Assembly (NCBI GenBank): GCA_028874675.1
Contig: JAPPJA010000468.1
Span: forward strand, 1,009-9,478
Length of the DNA: 8,470 bases
Direction of reading: 5' to 3'
Source of the DNA: Chloroflexota bacterium
Lineage (GTDB): Bacteria > Chloroflexota > Dehalococcoidia > Lucifugimonadales > UBA3495
Shown: one piece after another, positions 6,177 through 8,470 of the stretch
Position numbering within the stretch: position 1 is the stretch's first letter
Layout of the letters: each line of letters starts with the position of its first letter
The notes under the pieces: generated by a model
Told to the model about the DNA's origin: nothing
The model's database searches: none
What the model saw: only the letters and a program-made list of their open reading frames with translations
Translations under genes and position numbers: made by a program

Positions 6177-7208
6177 TTGACCAGGGTCGGCATCATCGCT
6201 AATCCGGCGGCAAGCAAGGACATCCGGCGCCTGGTAGCCCAGGGAAGAGTAATACCCGACTGGGAAAAGGTGAACATCGTCCGGCGTGTCCTGGTGGGAC
6301 TGCAGTCAACGGGTATCGAGCAAGTCATAGCCATGCCCGACAGTTCACACCTTTGCCAGCGGGCTCGAGACGACTCTCACTTATCGCTCGACGTTTCTCT
6401 CCTGGAAATGCCTTACTACTACACCGAAGGGGATACGGTAAGGGCGGCAGAGCTGATGGGCCAAATGGGTGTTTCCTGCCTGGTAACCCTGGGCGGCGAC
6501 GGCACCAATCGGGCAGTGGCGTGCGGATGCACGACCATTCCGGTGGTCCCTATTTCCACTGGTACCAACAACGTCTTTCCCCAAATGGTTGAGGGTACGC
6601 TGGCGGGCCTGGTCGCCGGCCTGGTTGCGAACGGAAGGCTGCAGCAGGAGTGGGTTTCGGTGGTGAGCAAGACCCTGGCGGTCTATGTTGATGACGAATA
6701 CCGGGACCTGGCCCTTGTAGATGTAGCCCTGTCCAGAGAGCGTTACGTCGCAACCCGGGCAATCTGGGATTTGGCGACCCTGTTCGAAGTGTTTCTGACC
6801 CGAGCCGAGCCCGCGTCCATCGGTCTTTCTTCCGTGGGCGCCAGGCTTCAGAGGGTTTCGATGAACGATTCCGGAGGGCTGCGCTACGTGTTGGCCGAGC
6901 CGGAGGGTCCCCGGCCTGGAACGGCAGGGGAACGGGGCAACGGCATTTCGGAAGAGGTTACCGTTTCGGCGCCGATTGCTCCGGGCATGGTAACTGAAGT
7001 AAGCATATCCCGGTGGGAGAGATTGACCGAGGGTAATCGGGTCGAACTGGAACCACGTTTCAGTACGGTGGCCCTGGACGGGGAGCGGGCTTTCACCGTA
7101 ACCCCCGCCCAGAGGGTAGAGATTTCAGTCCAGAGGAATGGGCCCCCGGTGGTCCAGGTGGAAAGAGCGCTGCAGGTAGCGTCCGAACTTGGGCTGTTCA
7201 GGAACTGA
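6177..7208 (+). CDS. AcoX / ATP-NAD kinase family protein
   Basis: This is an NAD-kinase-fold protein of the AcoX type (343 residues), a family often found beside acetoin/TPP-dependent dehydrogenase genes, with an unsettled role that is probably phosphorylation of a nucleotide or small metabolite. The N-terminus GIIANPAASKDIRRLVA (5-21) followed by KVNIVRRVL (31-39) is characteristic. The nucleotide-binding GGDGT is at 106-110, followed by the TGTNNVFP segment at 128-135, and the C-terminal VALDGERAF matches the conserved LDGE segment of the fold. The start is a TTG: a TAG lies in frame at 6153-6155, no ATG or GTG falls between, and GGAAGGA sits eight bases before the TTG. No acetoin dehydrogenase genes are in the window, so an acetoin role cannot be claimed. 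It is transcribed divergently from the amidase and is followed after 52 bases by the methyltransferase gene. Confidence 0.9.
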   Translation: MTRVGIIANPAASKDIRRLVAQGRVIPDWEKVNIVRRVLVGLQSTGIEQVIAMPDSSHLCQRARDDSHLSLDVSLLEMPYYYTEGDTVRAAELMGQMGVSCLVTLGGDGTNRAVACGCTTIPVVPISTGTNNVFPQMVEGTLAGLVAGLVANGRLQQEWVSVVSKTLAVYVDDEYRDLALVDVALSRERYVATRAIWDLATLFEVFLTRAEPASIGLSSVGARLQRVSMNDSGGLRYVLAEPEGPRPGTAGERGNGISEEVTVSAPIAPGMVTEVSISRWERLTEGNRVELEPRFSTVALDGERAFTVTPAQRVEISVQRNGPPVVQVERALQVASELGLFRN

Positions 7209-7260
7209 TAGAACGCAAGCGGCAATGTCTTGAGGATTAGTGAGGGGTGGTGAAGAATCT

Positions 7261-8145
7261 ATGGCAATGTTAGCTGAACGGAGCGGAGTTGCACTCAACC
7301 TGGGGACCGAAAGACTCTGCGAATGCCCGCCAAAGCACATCAATTGCATGACCGCCAAGGAGTGGATCAAATCCCAACTGGGGGTATGGCAGTTCCATTA
7401 CGAGTCCAGGGATATCCGGGACAAGAACGCGCATCCCGCCACTTATCCCATAGCTCTAGCATCCCGCTGCATTTCCCTGTTCACCCACGAAGGCGAACTG
7501 GTACTGGACCCCTTCGTTGGCAGCGGGACCACGCTGGTTGCCGCGCGGGACCTTAACCGCAACGCCATAGGGTTTGACCTCAAGGACGACTACATTGACC
7601 TGTGCCACGACCGCCTGCACAGCATGGACAAGCCGGCGCTTTCCACCCAGTTGGCAGTCTGTGGCGACGCCCGGTCCATTGAAGAGCACCTGGCGCCTGA
7701 GTCTGTAAGCCTGGTCTTGACCTCTCCCCCCTATGCGAATCTGCTGAACCGGCCGCGACTGAACAAGAGCCGCAGAGGGTCGGAACGGAAGAACGACCAG
7801 TACCTCAAGACAGAACAGTACAGCCAGGATGCCCGGGACCTGGGCATTCTCGACCTGGAAGCCTACCAGGAAGCCATGGCAGACATATACGGCGGGCTGT
7901 TTCCTCTGCTGAAGGAACGGGGCCACTGCGTAATTGACGTGCCCGATATGTGGCTGGACAATCGGCGCATCACTATCCATACTGCCGTAGTTGAAGCGCT
8001 CCGGTCAGTTGGGTACGAGTTGCGCAACACGATAATCTGGGACCGCACCAATATAGTTAATCGGGTTGGTATCTTCGGTTGGCCCTCCAACTACATCACC
8101 ATGGGTACTACTTTCGAGTACTTGCTGGACTTCTGGAAGCCCTAG
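7261..8145 (+). CDS. DNA methyltransferase, N4/N6 amino-methylating type, permuted motif order
   Basis: This is an S-adenosylmethionine-dependent DNA methyltransferase of the N4-cytosine/N6-adenine amino group, 294 residues from this ATG. Motif X-like HPATYPIALASRCISLF is at 58-74, motif I DPFVGSGTT at 83-91, the acidic motif II region NAIGFDL at 101-107, and catalytic motif IV TSPPY at 154-158. Serine in S-P-P-Y favours N4-methylcytosine, but this is not decisive. The end (IIWDRTN, then FEYLLDFWKP) resembles the motif VIII region of beta-class enzymes, so halves that normally come second and first are swapped here. No obvious target-recognition domain is visible. I prefer ATG 7261, which has GGTGA seven bases upstream; GTG 7240 (301 residues) has only a GAGG at four bases. 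No nuclease gene adjoins it within the window, so it looks like an orphan. Confidence 0.9.
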   Translation: MAMLAERSGVALNLGTERLCECPPKHINCMTAKEWIKSQLGVWQFHYESRDIRDKNAHPATYPIALASRCISLFTHEGELVLDPFVGSGTTLVAARDLNRNAIGFDLKDDYIDLCHDRLHSMDKPALSTQLAVCGDARSIEEHLAPESVSLVLTSPPYANLLNRPRLNKSRRGSERKNDQYLKTEQYSQDARDLGILDLEAYQEAMADIYGGLFPLLKERGHCVIDVPDMWLDNRRITIHTAVVEALRSVGYELRNTIIWDRTNIVNRVGIFGWPSNYITMGTTFEYLLDFWKP

Positions 8146-8218
8146 CACAGGTCCGCTACTTCGGGTCTGCTCTTGCCAAGTTTGAGCCCAGGTATTCCTC
8201 CCGCCCGTTGAGGGACCC

Positions 8219-8470
8219 TTGCTGACGGGGGTCGAGCTTCTCATTGCCCTGTTGGCGGTGCTGGCAGGGGCGACCATCATGGGCACGGTCAGCTTCGGCA
8301 TGGGGCTGGTGGTGGCGCCGGTGCTCCTCCTGTTCCTGGACCCCAAGGATGCCATAGTAACCGTCAATGCCATAATTCCCATTCTGCTTACCTTTGTTCT
8401 CCTGACAACCTGGCGTCACCTGCAGCTTGGACGCCTCAAGGGCATGGCGCTGGGGGGCATCCTGGCGGTC
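8219..8470 (+). CDS. TSUP (TauE/SafE) family membrane permease, N-terminal 84 codons (3' partial)
   Basis: The frame stays open from a stop at 8183-8185 to the window edge. It encodes a strongly hydrophobic N-terminus (LLIALLAVLAGATIMG), then SFGMGLVVAPVLLLFLDP, then a second hydrophobic stretch (AIIPILLTFVLL) before a basic WRHLQLGRLKG loop. Short hydrophobic helices, a G-x-x-x-F-G-x-G-L-like turn and an early D-P are typical of TauE/SafE (TSUP) permeases, which export or import small anions such as sulfite, sulfonates or organic acids. The only plausible start in this frame is the TTG at 8219, with GAGGG four bases upstream, which is rather close. The family is recognised from pattern; the substrate is unknown. 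It lies 73 bases after the methyltransferase gene on the same strand and may be co-transcribed with it. Confidence 0.82.
   Translation, partial: MLTGVELLIALLAVLAGATIMGTVSFGMGLVVAPVLLLFLDPKDAIVTVNAIIPILLTFVLLTTWRHLQLGRLKGMALGGILAV

Noticed and set aside
1..8470. tRNA, rRNA, CRISPR array, insertion sequence or prophage element
   Set aside because: I saw no cloverleaf, no regularly spaced repeats, no transposase or integrase motif and no terminal inverted repeats when reading both strands by eye; a covariance-model scan was not possible here.

Overview
The window is a moderately GC-rich bacterial segment with six protein genes plus a partial one at each edge counted among them: seven coding regions in all, no RNA gene, no CRISPR array and no insertion sequence. 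No gene-free stretch exceeds 300 bases; the longest gaps are 4409-4581 and 6010-6176. The mix of a large FAD/Fe-S 2-hydroxyacid dehydrogenase, a CARDB/dockerin-like secreted protein, a stand-alone amidase, an AcoX-type NAD-kinase-fold protein and a TSUP transporter is reminiscent of Chloroflexota (SAR202 / Dehalococcoidia-like environmental lineages). That is an inference from gene content only, and I hold it weakly.

Layout. 1-1580 (+) is the C-terminal 525 residues of a fused FAD-oxidase / Fe-S / double CCG-domain dehydrogenase. It converges, with only 15 bases between stop codons, on a two-gene minus-strand unit (4408 down to 1596). That unit encodes an unrecognised 339-residue exported or membrane-anchored protein, then a 597-residue exported protein with an N-terminal CARDB domain, a long low-complexity linker, a carboxypeptidase-regulatory-like beta domain and one dockerin-type EF-hand. 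Their stop and start overlap (TGATG), so they are very likely translationally coupled. Further upstream on the same strand, 6009-4582 is an amidase-signature hydrolase with its Lys-Ser-Ser triad intact.

From 6010 to 6176 lies an AT-rich divergent control region. It has a long imperfect inverted repeat, a plausible extended -10 promoter facing the amidase and a plausible -35/-10 promoter facing a TTG-started AcoX/ATP-NAD-kinase-family gene (6177-7208, +). Then comes a compact orphan DNA methyltransferase (7261-8145, +) whose motif order is X-I-IV-VIII, that is, permuted relative to the beta-class enzymes it resembles. The window ends in the first 84 codons of a TauE/SafE (TSUP) permease.

Functional reading: the dehydrogenase, amidase, kinase-fold protein and TSUP permease fit small-molecule (organic acid, amide, sulfonate-type) metabolism, but nothing shows that they form one pathway. 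The most unusual elements are the coupled secreted pair, the shared amidase/kinase control region, and the permuted methyltransferase that shows no obvious target-recognition domain and no partner nuclease in the window.
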